Of a stretch of 38,951 nt of DNA, positions 15,041 through 24,195 are shown piece after piece. The position numbers and the translations under genes are program-made. The stretch covers positions 1-38,951 of the forward strand of contig DATJJB010000687.1 in assembly GCA_035492655.1 (NCBI GenBank), given 5' to 3'. Under the pieces are notes generated by a model. It made no database searches and was not told the DNA's origin. It saw only the letters and a program-made list of their open reading frames with translations. The stretch is from Kutzneria sp035492655. Lineage in GTDB: Bacteria > Actinomycetota > Actinomycetes > Mycobacteriales > Pseudonocardiaceae. Each line of letters opens with the position of its first letter. Within the stretch, counting starts at the first letter, position 1.

Positions 15041-16033
15041 GTGAACCGGAGAGTGTCGCCGGTGCTTTCAGGTGTGCGCGCGGACGCGCAAACAGCGGCT
15101 GAACGGGGGGCTGAACGGAGGGATGTCGGGAGTTCGCAACGTGGTGTGGTCTCCGTTCCGATAATATTACTCAAATCCGGCGAATCGCCGCGGTTGGAAG
15201 GACAGGACGAAGCGCACGTCGCCCGGCTGGCGGAGATCGACACACCGTTGCCGCCGATCCTGGTCGACCGGATGACCATGCGGGTCATCGACGGGATGCA
15301 CCGCCTGATGGCGGCCCGGCGCGCCGGCCGGGAATCGATCGAAGTCGAGTTCTTCGACGGCACCGAGGCCGATGCCTACGTGCGGGGTGTCGCGGCGAAC
15401 ATCGCGCACGGCTTTCCGTTGACCCAGGCCGACCGTCGGGCGGCGGTGGCCCGGATCATCGACCTGCACCCGGGCATGTCCGACCGCGCGATCGCCGAGG
15501 TCGCCGGGGTCGGCGCCCGGACGGTCGCCCGGGTGCGCGGCCGCACGGGGACCGGCGCACAGCCGAGCACCCGGATCGGCAAGGACGGCAAGGCCCGTCC
15601 GCTCAGCGGCGTCGAAGGCCGGGCCAGGGCGGCGGAGGTCATCGCCGCGCACCCGGAGAAGTCGCTGCGGGACGTCGCACGCACGGCCGGCATCTCTCCC
15701 GCGACGGCACGGGACGTGCGTCTGCGGCTGAAGCGCGGCGAGGCGGCGGTGCCGGAGTCCGCCCCCGCGCCGGTCGTGCACACCGCCGAGGCCGGTCCGG
15801 CCGCCGCATTGGACACATTGCTGAGAGATCCTTCCCTGAGACAGACCGAGAACGGACGGCAACTGCTGCGTCTGCTGCGCCAGAACGCGGGCAGCGTCCG
15901 TGAACTGTCCGCTTTGGTGCCGTTGGTGCCGCCGCACTGTGTGGCGCTGGTCAGCCAGCTCGCGAGCCAGCTGGCGAAGCGGTGGCTGCAACTGTCCGAC
16001 GAACTGGAGGATCGGCCCGCGGCCGATTCGTGA
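15041..16033 (+). CDS. StrR/ParB-type pathway-specific transcriptional activator
   Basis: The 330-residue regulator has a ParB/Sulfiredoxin-like N-terminal domain (about 37-115, with IDGMHRLMAARRAGR). It is followed by the StrR-type segment LTQADRRAAVARIIDLHPGMSDRAIAEVAG with a helix-turn-helix at about 145-166, and a second HTH-like motif (SLRDVARTAGISPATARDVR). Relatives (StrR, NovG, Bbr, Dbv4, Teg regulators) activate antibiotic clusters. GTG 15041 is preferred to GTG 15020 because GGAGG lies 5 bases upstream. Codons 41-43 are ATA-ATA-TTA, an extreme rare-codon cluster for this DNA; TTA implies dependence on the bldA leucine tRNA. It likely activates the cluster to its right. Confidence 0.9.
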   Translation: MNRRVSPVLSGVRADAQTAAERGAERRDVGSSQRGVVSVPIILLKSGESPRLEGQDEAHVARLAEIDTPLPPILVDRMTMRVIDGMHRLMAARRAGRESIEVEFFDGTEADAYVRGVAANIAHGFPLTQADRRAAVARIIDLHPGMSDRAIAEVAGVGARTVARVRGRTGTGAQPSTRIGKDGKARPLSGVEGRARAAEVIAAHPEKSLRDVARTAGISPATARDVRLRLKRGEAAVPESAPAPVVHTAEAGPAAALDTLLRDPSLRQTENGRQLLRLLRQNAGSVRELSALVPLVPPHCVALVSQLASQLAKRWLQLSDELEDRPAADS

Positions 16034-16039
16034 CAGCGG

Positions 16040-17863
16040 TCAGCCGGCGGCCTGGTCGGCCAGTTGGGTGCGGTAGAGCTCCGCGTACAGGCCGCCGGCT
16101 GACAGCAACTCCTCGTGGGTGCCCCGTTCCCGAACCCGGCCGCCCTCGATGACCAGGATCTGGTCGGCATCCCGGATCGTCGACAGCCGGTGGGCGATGA
16201 CCAGCGACGTCCGGCCGGCCAGCACGGTCTTGAGCGCGCGCTGGATCGCTGCCTCGGACTCCGCGTCCAGGTGCGCGGTCGCCTCGTCCAGCACCACGAT
16301 CGGCGGCGACTTCAACAGCAGCCGGGCCATCGCGACCCGTTGCTTCTCGCCGCCGGAGAACCGGTAGCCGCGGTCGCCGACCACGGTGTCCAGCCCGTCC
16401 GGCAGCGCGGCGATGGTGTCCCAGATCCGGGCCGCCTCGCACGCCTCGACGATCTCGCGTTCGGAGGCGTCCGGGCGGGCGTAGCTCAGGTTCGCCCGAA
16501 TCGTGTCGTGGAACAGGTGCGCGTCCTGGCTGACCACGCCGACCAGGTCCCGCAGCGAGCCCATGGTGAGGTCCCGGACGTCATGGCCGCCGATCCGCAC
16601 CGTGCCGCCGGTCGGGTCGTACAGCCGCGGCACCAGGTGGGTGATCGTCGTCTTGCCCGCGCCGGAAGGACCGACCAGCGCGGTGAGCCGCCCGGCCGGC
16701 GCCCGGAAGGTGACGTCGCTGAGGATCGTCGCCATGCCGCGTTCCGGCCCGGTCGTGGTGGATTCCAGCGACGCGAGGCCGACTTCGTCCCGACTCGGGT
16801 AGCGGAAGGAGATGCCGTCGAACTCGATGTCCGGCGCCGGGCCGTCGCCGGGCACCGTACGGGCGTCGGGCCGCTCGGCGATCAGCGGCTCGAGGTCGAG
16901 CACCTCGAAGACCCGGTCGAAACTGACCAGCGCCGTCATCACGTTGATCTGCATGTTGGTGAGCTGGTTGATCGGACCGTACAGCCGCAGCAGCAGCGTC
17001 ACCATGGCCACCAGCGTGCCGAGTCGCAGCGTGCCGGCGATCGTGAGCGCGCCGCCGACGCCGTAGACGAGCGCCGTGGTCAGCGCGGTCAGCACCGACA
17101 CGATGATGACGAACATCCGGCCGTACACGCCGGTCGCGACGGCCACGTCGCGAACTCGGCCGGCACGGCCGGCGAACTCGGCCGACTCCTCCTCGGGACG
17201 ACCGTAGAGCTTGGCCAGCATCGCGCCGGCCACGTTGAACCGCTCGTTCATCAGCACGCCCATCTCGGCGTCCTGCTGCATGCCTTCGCGGGTGAGCCGC
17301 TGGATTCGACGGCCGATCGCCTTGGCGGGCAACAGGAAGAACGGCACCATCGCCAGCGCGGCCACCGTGATCTGCCACGACAGGTAGAACATCGTGGCCA
17401 GCACCAGGCCGAGCGTGAGCACGGTGGACAGGGTCTGCGACAGCAGCGAGGTGACGGCCTGCTGCGCGCCGACCACGTCGGTGTTGAGGCGGCTGACCAG
17501 CGACCCCGTCCGCGCTCGGGTGAAGAACGCCAGCGGCTGCCGTTGCACGTGGTCGAACGCGGCGGTGCGCAGGTCGTAGACGAGGCCCTGGCCGACGCGT
17601 CCGGAGAACCATGTCTGCACGAACACCGCGGCCGCGTCGACGAGGGCGAGACCGGCGATGGACAGCGACAGCCACACCACCACCGGCAGGCGCCCCGGCG
17701 AGATGCCGTCGTCGATGAGGGTCTTGAGGATCAGCGGGTTCGCCGCCGTGATCACCGCGTCCACCGCGGTGGCGGCCAACAGGGCGGCGAGCGGCCAGCG
17801 GTGGCGCAGCGCGTACGGCAGGATCCGCCGTACCGTGCCGGGCCGGATTCGCTGTCGGGTCAT
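16040..17863 (-). CDS. Type I ABC exporter (fused membrane and ATPase domains)
   Basis: The 607-residue half-transporter has six membrane helices in the first 320 residues, then an ATPase domain with Walker A GPSGAGKTT (about residue 398), signature FSGGEKQR, Walker B IVVLDEATAHLD and H-loop IAHRLSTI. MsbA-like exporters of this kind accompany ramoplanin- and glycopeptide-type clusters and usually export the finished peptide or its precursor. ATG 17863 is taken as the start; in-frame GTG codons at 17881 and 17887, just past the hydrolase stop, are alternatives. It is the last gene of a three-gene leftward unit. Confidence 0.88.
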   Translation of the reverse strand: MTRQRIRPGTVRRILPYALRHRWPLAALLAATAVDAVITAANPLILKTLIDDGISPGRLPVVVWLSLSIAGLALVDAAAVFVQTWFSGRVGQGLVYDLRTAAFDHVQRQPLAFFTRARTGSLVSRLNTDVVGAQQAVTSLLSQTLSTVLTLGLVLATMFYLSWQITVAALAMVPFFLLPAKAIGRRIQRLTREGMQQDAEMGVLMNERFNVAGAMLAKLYGRPEEESAEFAGRAGRVRDVAVATGVYGRMFVIIVSVLTALTTALVYGVGGALTIAGTLRLGTLVAMVTLLLRLYGPINQLTNMQINVMTALVSFDRVFEVLDLEPLIAERPDARTVPGDGPAPDIEFDGISFRYPSRDEVGLASLESTTTGPERGMATILSDVTFRAPAGRLTALVGPSGAGKTTITHLVPRLYDPTGGTVRIGGHDVRDLTMGSLRDLVGVVSQDAHLFHDTIRANLSYARPDASEREIVEACEAARIWDTIAALPDGLDTVVGDRGYRFSGGEKQRVAMARLLLKSPPIVVLDEATAHLDAESEAAIQRALKTVLAGRTSLVIAHRLSTIRDADQILVIEGGRVRERGTHEELLSAGGLYAELYRTQLADQAAG

Positions 17864-17889
17864 GGATTCGTCGCGCAGCACGGGCACCG

Positions 17890-18684
17890 TCAGTTCTTGT
17901 CGAGGAACTCGATGATCGCGGCGTTGACCTCGTCCGGCCGTTCCAGATGGCCGAGGTGTCCGCAGCGGCTGATCTCCACCAGGTCGCAGTCCGGGATGGC
18001 GTCCGCGACCTCGGCGCCGAGGTGGGGTGGCGCCATCACGTCGTCGGCGAAGGCGATCACGCGGCACGGCACGGCGACCTCGCGCAGCGCCGCCCGCCGG
18101 TCGCCGGCATCCACCCAGGACTGCCCGGGCGCCGGGTCGTCCTCGGCCAACTGGAACACCTCGAGCCACTGCGCCACCACGATCTCGTCGTCGAGCGTGG
18201 CCGGCGACAGCATCTCCCGCACGGACGTCGTCGCCCGGTACTCGGCCGGCACCGTCACGCCGCTGTCCCGCAGCGCCCGGCTGGCCCGGGTCATCGCGGT
18301 GCGGTACACGTCCGACCGTGCGCAGGTGGCCAGCAGGACCGCGCAGCGGACCAGCTCCGGATGCGCGAGGGCCAGCTCCTGGGCGACGGTCGAACCCAGC
18401 GACGTGCCGACGATCCGGCAGGGAGCGAGGTCGAGCGCCTCGATCACGCCCATGGTGTCGGCCACCATGTCGTCGATCGAGTACCGGCCGGGCGGCGCGT
18501 CCGACGGGGCCATTCCGCGGTTGTCGAAGACGACCGTCTCGTAGCCGGCCCGGTGCAGCGCCGGCGTCTGGTACACGGTCCAGGACCGCGCGGCGGCCGA
18601 CTGGCCCATGACGAGGAGCACGGGTTCGCCCGCGCCCGCCCGTTCATAGGCCAGCCGGATGCCGTTGCTGTGCAGGAACGGCAT
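17890..18684 (-). CDS. Alpha/beta-fold hydrolase
   Basis: The 264-residue protein has the nucleophile elbow GTSLG with Ser95, an acid at Asp214 or Asp215 (VIAFADDVMAPP) and a histidine near 243-246 (RCGHLGHLERP), giving a complete catalytic triad. The oxyanion region is near VMGQSAAARSW. It shares one base with the upstream hydroxylase stop (TGATG), so the two are coupled. In such clusters these enzymes may act as proofreading (type II-like) thioesterases or acylases, but the motif lacks the GHSMG of classical type II thioesterases. Substrate unknown. Confidence 0.82.
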   Translation of the reverse strand: MPFLHSNGIRLAYERAGAGEPVLLVMGQSAAARSWTVYQTPALHRAGYETVVFDNRGMAPSDAPPGRYSIDDMVADTMGVIEALDLAPCRIVGTSLGSTVAQELALAHPELVRCAVLLATCARSDVYRTAMTRASRALRDSGVTVPAEYRATTSVREMLSPATLDDEIVVAQWLEVFQLAEDDPAPGQSWVDAGDRRAALREVAVPCRVIAFADDVMAPPHLGAEVADAIPDCDLVEISRCGHLGHLERPDEVNAAIIEFLDKN

Positions 18685-20273
18685 CACCAGCGCCATTCGC
18701 GCTGGTTGAACAGGTGCTCGGCGTTGATGTTCCGGTCCTTGCACCAGCCGAGGAACTCGTCGATCTGCTTGAGCTGGTAGGTGTCCTCGTTGTAGGTGGT
18801 GGCCATGATGTGGCCCTGCCAGCTCTCCTCGCCCATGGCGTAGATGTAGGCCTCGTCCGCGCCGAGCTCGGTCATGATGTCGCCGGCCTGCGCGGCGTTG
18901 GAGCCGGACAGCTTGCGGGAGTCGGACATCTTCTTCGGCACCGGTTTGGTCAGCAGCCCCTGGTACAGCCAGGTCAGCGGCGCGCCGTCGCACTCCATGC
19001 CCAGGAACGCCATGTCCGCCTTGCCCAGGTGGGTGCGGATGTAGCGGTAGAGCACGGGGTCGATGCCGGAGGAGTCGGCGCCGACGAACACCTTCTTGCC
19101 GGCCAGCTCCACCCAGTACGTGGACTTGCCGCGGATGTCCAGGTCGGCGTGCTCGCCGAGGAACGGAGTGGCCACGACCTTGCCGCCCGGGAACGGCACC
19201 TCGTCGAAGTCGTCGACCTCGATCACCGGCAGGCCGAGGTGCTTGAGGTACAGACCCATCGAGGGGTCGACGAGGTTGCCGCGCGAGGACCGTGGCACCA
19301 CCACGGCGCCGACCCGGCCGCGTAGTTGCAGCAAGGTCTCCAGCACGATGTGGTCCTGGTGGCCGTGGGTGATCAGCACCAGGTCGATGTGGTCGGGCAG
19401 GTCGTCCAGGGTGTACCGGTCGCCGTGCCGGTTGTCGGTGCTGATGAACGGGTCGGTGACCACCGCGGCGTCCGGCGTCTGCAACACCACGCAGGCGTGC
19501 CCGTAGTAGCGGATCCGGCCGCCGGCCTCGATGTGCCGGTCGGGCGACAGGCTCGGCGTGGTGTCCAGGAAGCGGTCCAGCTGGTGGGCCTGGGCGTCGG
19601 TCAGGCCGAGCGCCTCACGGAGTCGTCCGGCGGTTGTCGGCTTGATGCGGGCCTCGACCAGCTCGCGCAGGCCGTCGTGCCGGAACGGCAGCTCCAGGTC
19701 GAGCACGTCGGGGCCGGGCAGGCGCGGCGTGCTGAGGATGAACGGCCGCTCCACGCCGTCGTCCAGCGACACCTGCACCGACTGACGGCGCTCGTCGTAG
19801 GCCGGGCTGTGGTACGCCAGCGGCTCCAGGAAGTGCAGGGCGGCCTGGTTGCTCGTGTCGTAGGCGAGCTCGACCAGGCCGTTGAGCGCCGCCGGCAGCT
19901 TGGGGTAGAGCGGGCTGAGGTCGTAGCCGATGGCGTTCTGCCGCACCAGTTCCTCGCCCTCGGCGATCGCGGCGGCGAACGCCAGCATGTCGGCGCGCTC
20001 GCGCTTGATGGTGTCGAGCAGCTCGGCGACCTCGGGGCTGCGGTCCTCGGGCACGCCGACGAAGTAGCCGCCGCGCAGATGCGGGTTGTTGGTTGCGGCC
20101 ACGTGCACCTGTGGCGACTGAAGGTAGGACTCCAGCAGCGGCACCTGCACGAAGGCGAGGTTCATCGACGCCTGCACCGGCGCGACCGTGTGCAGCCAGG
20201 CGTAGAACCGGTCCACCAGTGGCTCGATGATCACGTTCGAGCGGAGATACCTCTGCTCGCCGTTGTCACCCAT
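18684..20273 (-). CDS. CmlA-like diiron beta-hydroxylase (metallo-beta-lactamase fold)
   Basis: The 529-residue protein has nearly the length of CmlA (about 530). CmlA is the diiron monooxygenase that beta-hydroxylates an amino acid held on an NRPS carrier domain. An N-terminal domain (1-280) precedes the metallo-beta-lactamase-fold domain. In order it carries the CmlA-type ligands H303-x-H305-x-D307-H308 (THGHQDH), E374 (FLGEHAD), D400 (VGADSSG) and H488 (WQGHIMATTY). Related proteins act in ramoplanin-type pathways (beta-hydroxy-Asn). The likely substrate here is a Thr-, Asp- or Asn-loaded carrier domain of the adjacent NRPS; Asp or Asn is favoured. It is the first gene of the leftward unit, with a Shine-Dalgarno GGGA upstream of ATG 20273. 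Confidence 0.85.
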   Translation of the reverse strand: MGDNGEQRYLRSNVIIEPLVDRFYAWLHTVAPVQASMNLAFVQVPLLESYLQSPQVHVAATNNPHLRGGYFVGVPEDRSPEVAELLDTIKRERADMLAFAAAIAEGEELVRQNAIGYDLSPLYPKLPAALNGLVELAYDTSNQAALHFLEPLAYHSPAYDERRQSVQVSLDDGVERPFILSTPRLPGPDVLDLELPFRHDGLRELVEARIKPTTAGRLREALGLTDAQAHQLDRFLDTTPSLSPDRHIEAGGRIRYYGHACVVLQTPDAAVVTDPFISTDNRHGDRYTLDDLPDHIDLVLITHGHQDHIVLETLLQLRGRVGAVVVPRSSRGNLVDPSMGLYLKHLGLPVIEVDDFDEVPFPGGKVVATPFLGEHADLDIRGKSTYWVELAGKKVFVGADSSGIDPVLYRYIRTHLGKADMAFLGMECDGAPLTWLYQGLLTKPVPKKMSDSRKLSGSNAAQAGDIMTELGADEAYIYAMGEESWQGHIMATTYNEDTYQLKQIDEFLGWCKDRNINAEHLFNQREWRW

Positions 20274-20593
20274 GAAGGTCCCTTCGATCGTGTGACGGCG
20301 TCCGCGCACGGAAATTGCGACGGGACAAGGGATTCCGGCGTCATCGGGGACGTCGGCGCGCTCAGTGTCGCAGCGGTCGCGCCGGGCGACAACGGGACCG
20401 TGACCCCGGCCTGTGCAACTGCGGCGACTGGCGGGGTTGAACAGCGCGGGCGAAGTCACGGTGCGGTTGTGGCCGGTGCGGCGGGTCGGGTAGTCATGTC
20501 CACCGATGGCCCGCCGCGCGGCGGATCGCCTTGCGGCACAAGGGGTTTTCGCTGGGTTTTGCGCGGCGGCCCGGCCGAGGAAAGGACTGCACG
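20274..20593. other. Divergent promoter region of the lipopeptide cluster
   Basis: This 320-base gap separates the leftward hydroxylase-hydrolase-exporter unit from the rightward MbtH-to-NRPS unit. Any pathway activator would be expected to act here. The open frames across it are shadows. Apart from the weak StrR-like repeat at 20413-20442, no clear promoter boxes were found. Confidence 0.5.
20413..20442. promoter_or_regulatory. Weak candidate StrR-type operator
   Basis: Half-sites GTGCAACTG and GGGTTGAAC are separated by 12 bases. The StrR-family consensus is roughly GTTCGACTG-N11-CAGTCGAAC. The left half matches 7 of 9 positions and the right half 6 of 9, with one extra spacer base. The position midway between the divergent units is right, but the match could be chance. 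Confidence 0.25.
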
Positions 20594-20806
20594 GTGACGA
20601 ATCCGTTCGACGATCCCGACGCCGACTACCTGGTGCTCGTCAACGACGAGGGGCAGTACTCGCTGTGGCCGGCGTTCATCGCCGTGCCGCAGGGCTGGCA
20701 GACCGTGTTCGGCGCGGCCGGACGCCAGGACTGCCTGGACCACATCGAGAAGTCGTGGACCGACATGCGGCCGAAGAGCCTGATCGCGGCGATGGAGCAG
20801 CACTAG
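20594..20806 (+). CDS. MbtH-like NRPS chaperone
   Basis: The 70-residue protein has the full MbtH signature (NPFDDPDADYLVLVNDEGQY, then SLWP, VPQGW and SWTDMRPKSL, with the conserved tryptophans). MbtH proteins bind NRPS adenylation domains and are needed for their folding or activity. GTG 20594 is chosen because GGAAAGGA lies about 7-8 bases upstream and the family begins exactly there. It is the first gene of the rightward operon, 34 bases before the acyl-AMP ligase. Confidence 0.95.
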   Translation: MTNPFDDPDADYLVLVNDEGQYSLWPAFIAVPQGWQTVFGAAGRQDCLDHIEKSWTDMRPKSLIAAMEQH

Positions 20807-20840
20807 TCGGCGCGCGAACGCCAGGACCGGGGGTACCGCC

Positions 20841-22571
20841 GTGACAATCGACCTTACTGTCCACCGCACCGTGGGCGCCGCTTTTCTCGACCGGGCCGCC
20901 GCCCACCCCGATCGCGCCGCGCTCACGGTGGTCCACGCGGGCGCCCAGGACGTTCTGACGTTCGGCGAGCTGGCCCGGCGAGCCCGGCTGCGTGCCGTCC
21001 GACTCGCGTCGCGGCTTGCCCCCGGCTCCCGGGTGATGATCGCGCTGCCCACCTGCGTCGAGTTCGCCGAGGTGTATCTGGCCTGCCTGTTCGCCGGGCT
21101 GATCGCGGTGCCGGTGCCGGTGCCCGGCGGATCGGCCAGCGCCACCGACCGCGTGGCGGCGGTCGCCGTCGACTGCACGCCGGCGCTCGCGATCACCACT
21201 TCGGCCGCGTGTGGCCAGCTGGCCGACCACCTGCCGAACACGGTTGTGGAGGCGGTGGGACATGCCGGCGACGGCGAGGCCGCCGCGCTCGACGCCGCCG
21301 GGCCGGACACGGTCGCCGTGCTCCAGTACAGCTCCGGGTCGACCGGCACGCCCAAGGGCGTGATGCTGACGCACGGCAACCTGCTCGGCAACATCGCCGG
21401 GTTTCAACGGGGTTCCGGCATCGGGCCGACCGACGTGTTCGGCGGCTGGATTCCGTTGCACCATGACATGGGCCTGTTCAGCCAGCTCACCGCCGCGCTG
21501 GTGCTCGGCGCGTCGAACACGCTGATGCCGCCGGCCGACTTCGTGCGCCGGCCGATCGAGTGGTTCCGGTTGGTGGACCGCTTCGGCATCACGGTCACGG
21601 CCGGCCCCAACTTCGCCTACGACCTGTGCCTGCGGCTGATCTCCGACGACATGCTCGCCGGCGTCGACCTGTCGCGGCTCACACTGGCGATCAACGGGTC
21701 GGAGCCGATCCACGCGCCGACGATGGCGGCGTTCGCCCGGCGTTTCGCCGCGACGGGACTGCGGCCGGACGTGGTGTCCCCGGGCTACGGCCTGGCCGAG
21801 TCGACCGTGTACGTGTGCTGCGCTCGGATCGGCGTGCCGCCGACCGTGCTCACCGTCGATCCGGTCGCGGCCGAATCCGCCGAAACGCCGCTGGTGCGTG
21901 CGGTTGCCGGCGCCGGCAAGCAGCTCGTCGGCAACGGACGGCCGGCCGCACACGAGGTGCGGATCGTCGATCCGCGGAGCCTGCGACCCGTGTCGGACGG
22001 CGAGATCGGCGAGATCTGGCTGCACGGCGACAGTGTGGGGGTCGGCTACTGGAACCGGCCGGAGCTGAGCGCGGAGATCTTCCGCGCCCGGTTGGCCGGA
22101 TCTGAGCTGGACTGGCTGCGCACCGGGGATCTCGGAGCCCTTGTGGACGGTGAGCTGTTCGTCACCGGGCGGCTCAAGGAAGTGCTGATCGTCCATGGGC
22201 GCAACGTTTTCCCGCAGGACGTGGAGCGGCACGCCCGTGCCGCGCATGAGGCGCTGGTCGGCTTCACCGGGGCGGCGTTCGAGGTGCCCGCGCCGGACAG
22301 CCGGATCGTGCTCGTGCACGAGGTGAGCCCGGCGCTGCCGGCGGCTGACCTGCCCGGCGTGGTCGCCGCCGTCACCAAGAGCCTGACCGTGGAGTTCGGC
22401 GCGCCGATCCGCAACGTGATGCTGGTCCGCCGCGGCACCGTGCGGCGCACCACGAGCGGCAAGATCCAGCGAGTCGTGATGCGGGACCGTTTCCTCGCCG
22501 GCGAGATCATCCCGGTGTACGCCGATCTCGACCCGGCGGTGTCCGCGCTGGCGGGGAGTGCCCATGCTTGA
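20841..22571 (+). CDS. Fatty acyl-AMP ligase (lipid starter activation)
   Basis: The 576-residue adenylating enzyme has the P-loop YSSGSTGTPKGVMLTHGN near residue 162. GWIPLHHDMGLFSQL is the FAAL hallmark (compare PLYHDMGL). YGLAEST, TGDLGALVDGELFVTGRLKEVLIVHG and the C-terminal lysine in TTSGKIQR complete the fold. FAALs activate a free fatty acid as acyl-AMP and load it on an acyl carrier protein without CoA. Here the acceptor is most likely the small carrier at 25844. The GTG start follows a GGGGG-rich ribosome site. The gene overlaps the next by 8 bases, so the set is one operon. Confidence 0.92.
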   Translation: MTIDLTVHRTVGAAFLDRAAAHPDRAALTVVHAGAQDVLTFGELARRARLRAVRLASRLAPGSRVMIALPTCVEFAEVYLACLFAGLIAVPVPVPGGSASATDRVAAVAVDCTPALAITTSAACGQLADHLPNTVVEAVGHAGDGEAAALDAAGPDTVAVLQYSSGSTGTPKGVMLTHGNLLGNIAGFQRGSGIGPTDVFGGWIPLHHDMGLFSQLTAALVLGASNTLMPPADFVRRPIEWFRLVDRFGITVTAGPNFAYDLCLRLISDDMLAGVDLSRLTLAINGSEPIHAPTMAAFARRFAATGLRPDVVSPGYGLAESTVYVCCARIGVPPTVLTVDPVAAESAETPLVRAVAGAGKQLVGNGRPAAHEVRIVDPRSLRPVSDGEIGEIWLHGDSVGVGYWNRPELSAEIFRARLAGSELDWLRTGDLGALVDGELFVTGRLKEVLIVHGRNVFPQDVERHARAAHEALVGFTGAAFEVPAPDSRIVLVHEVSPALPAADLPGVVAAVTKSLTVEFGAPIRNVMLVRRGTVRRTTSGKIQRVVMRDRFLAGEIIPVYADLDPAVSALAGSAHA

Positions 22572-24195
22572 CGGCACTGTGGTCGACAAGGCGCTCGGCG
22601 ACGCCGCGCGCATCGCCGAGCTCGACGCCACCGAGACATTTCCGTCGGAACTGTTGGCCCGCCTCGACACCGCCGGCCTGCCGGCGTACTACGTGCCGCC
22701 GGAGCGGGGCGGTCGCCTGGACGATCACGAGGTGCTGCTGCGGCTGTGGCGAACCGTCGCCAGGCGCGACCTGAGCACGATAGTGGCCCATGGCAAGACT
22801 TATCTGGGCACGGCCTGTGTCTGGCTGGCCGGCAGTGACGATCAGGCCGCGTCGGTGGCGAAGGCTGTGCTCGGTGGAGCTCCGGTGGCGTGGGCATTGT
22901 CGGAGTGGGAGCACGGCGCGGACCTTCTCAACGGGGCGCTCACCGCTGACGGCTCGGTCGACGGCTGGCGGCTGACGGGCGAGAAGTGGCCGATCAACAA
23001 CGCGACCCGGGCCGACCTGCTGACGGTGTTGGCCCGTACGGGAACCGCCGGCTCGGCCCGTGGGCAGAGTCTGTTCCTCATCGACAAGTCGTTGCTGGCC
23101 AGACAAACCTGGCGTCAGCTGCCGAAGGTCGCGACGCACGGGATCCGGGGCGTCGACATCTCGGGCATCGGCTTCGACGGCGCGCCGGCGGAGTTGCTGG
23201 GGGAGCAGGGCACCGGTGTCGAGACCGTGCTGCGGGCCCTGCAACTCACGCGGACCATGTGCGGCGGGCTTTCCCTTGGCGCGGGCGAACATGCGCTGCG
23301 GTTGGCCGGTCGGTTCGTGAGCACCCGGATCATCCAGCGGAAGCCGTTGATCGACCGGGCGCAGCCACGGTCGGTGCTGGCCCGCTGTGCGGGACTGCTC
23401 GCCGCCGCGGAGGCCACCGCGTTGGTCGGCGCGCGGTCGATCCACGCGCTCACCGGCGAGATGAGCGTGACGTCCGCGATCGTCAAGTCGGTGGTGCCGG
23501 CGCTGACCGATCTGGTCATCGGTGAGTTGACCGAGTTGCTGGGCGCGCGGTCGTACCTGACCGATGTGTACGAGCACGGCGCGTTTCAGAAGCTGGCTCG
23601 TGACCACCAGATCGTCTCGGTGTTCGACGGCAGCACGCCGGTCAACCGGAGCGCCCTCGCGCAGCAGTTCCCACGGCTGGCCCGGAGCTACGTGACCGAG
23701 ACGGTGGACCGGGGCGGGCTGGCCGAGGCGATCGACATCGGCATTCGACCGTCCGAACTGGACCGTGACGAGCTGGTTCTGCTGTCCCGCAGCGGCTGCT
23801 CGGTCGTGCAGTCTGTGCCCGCACGGGTGGCTGCCCTGTCGGATGAGCCGGAGCTGGTCGCGATGGCGCGCTCGCTGCGCGCCGTCACGGCGAAGGTTGT
23901 CGACCTGATGGCGGGGATCCGGCCGGCGGCGCGACCGGTGATGGAGGCGTACGAACTCGCTGCGGCGTATGAACTCTGCTACGCCGGCGCGGCCTGCCTG
24001 CACCTCTGGACGGAGCGGAACGACGTGTGGCTGAGGGTTGCGCTGCACGCCGTGTTGACCCGCCTGGCGGTCGTCCTGCGCATGCCGGCTCCGGAGGCCA
24101 TCGACTACGACGGGCTGGCCACGCTGGTGGCGACGGCCGCGATGACCGGCGGCCCGATCACTCCGTTCGGTACGGAGGACTCCCGTGGCCATTGA
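22564..24195 (+). CDS. Acyl-CoA dehydrogenase-like flavoprotein 1 (acyl-ACP desaturation)
   Basis: The roughly 543-residue protein has the acyl-CoA dehydrogenase fold. The N-terminal helical domain has AYYVPPERGGRLDDHEVLLRL. The middle domain contains ALSEWEHGADLL and WRLTGEKWPINNATRADLLTVLART, the usual FAD-contacting region. The C-terminal helical domain has RTMCGGLSLGAGEHALRLA and FDGSTPVNRSAL. It is longer than the usual 380-400 residues by a C-terminal extension, as seen in enzymes from lipopeptide clusters. ATG 22564 is favoured (GGGGAG five bases upstream) over GTG 22558. By analogy with ramoplanin and enduracidin pathways it should introduce a double bond into the fatty acyl starter on its carrier protein. 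Confidence 0.87.
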   Translation: MLDGTVVDKALGDAARIAELDATETFPSELLARLDTAGLPAYYVPPERGGRLDDHEVLLRLWRTVARRDLSTIVAHGKTYLGTACVWLAGSDDQAASVAKAVLGGAPVAWALSEWEHGADLLNGALTADGSVDGWRLTGEKWPINNATRADLLTVLARTGTAGSARGQSLFLIDKSLLARQTWRQLPKVATHGIRGVDISGIGFDGAPAELLGEQGTGVETVLRALQLTRTMCGGLSLGAGEHALRLAGRFVSTRIIQRKPLIDRAQPRSVLARCAGLLAAAEATALVGARSIHALTGEMSVTSAIVKSVVPALTDLVIGELTELLGARSYLTDVYEHGAFQKLARDHQIVSVFDGSTPVNRSALAQQFPRLARSYVTETVDRGGLAEAIDIGIRPSELDRDELVLLSRSGCSVVQSVPARVAALSDEPELVAMARSLRAVTAKVVDLMAGIRPAARPVMEAYELAAAYELCYAGAACLHLWTERNDVWLRVALHAVLTRLAVVLRMPAPEAIDYDGLATLVATAAMTGGPITPFGTEDSRGH

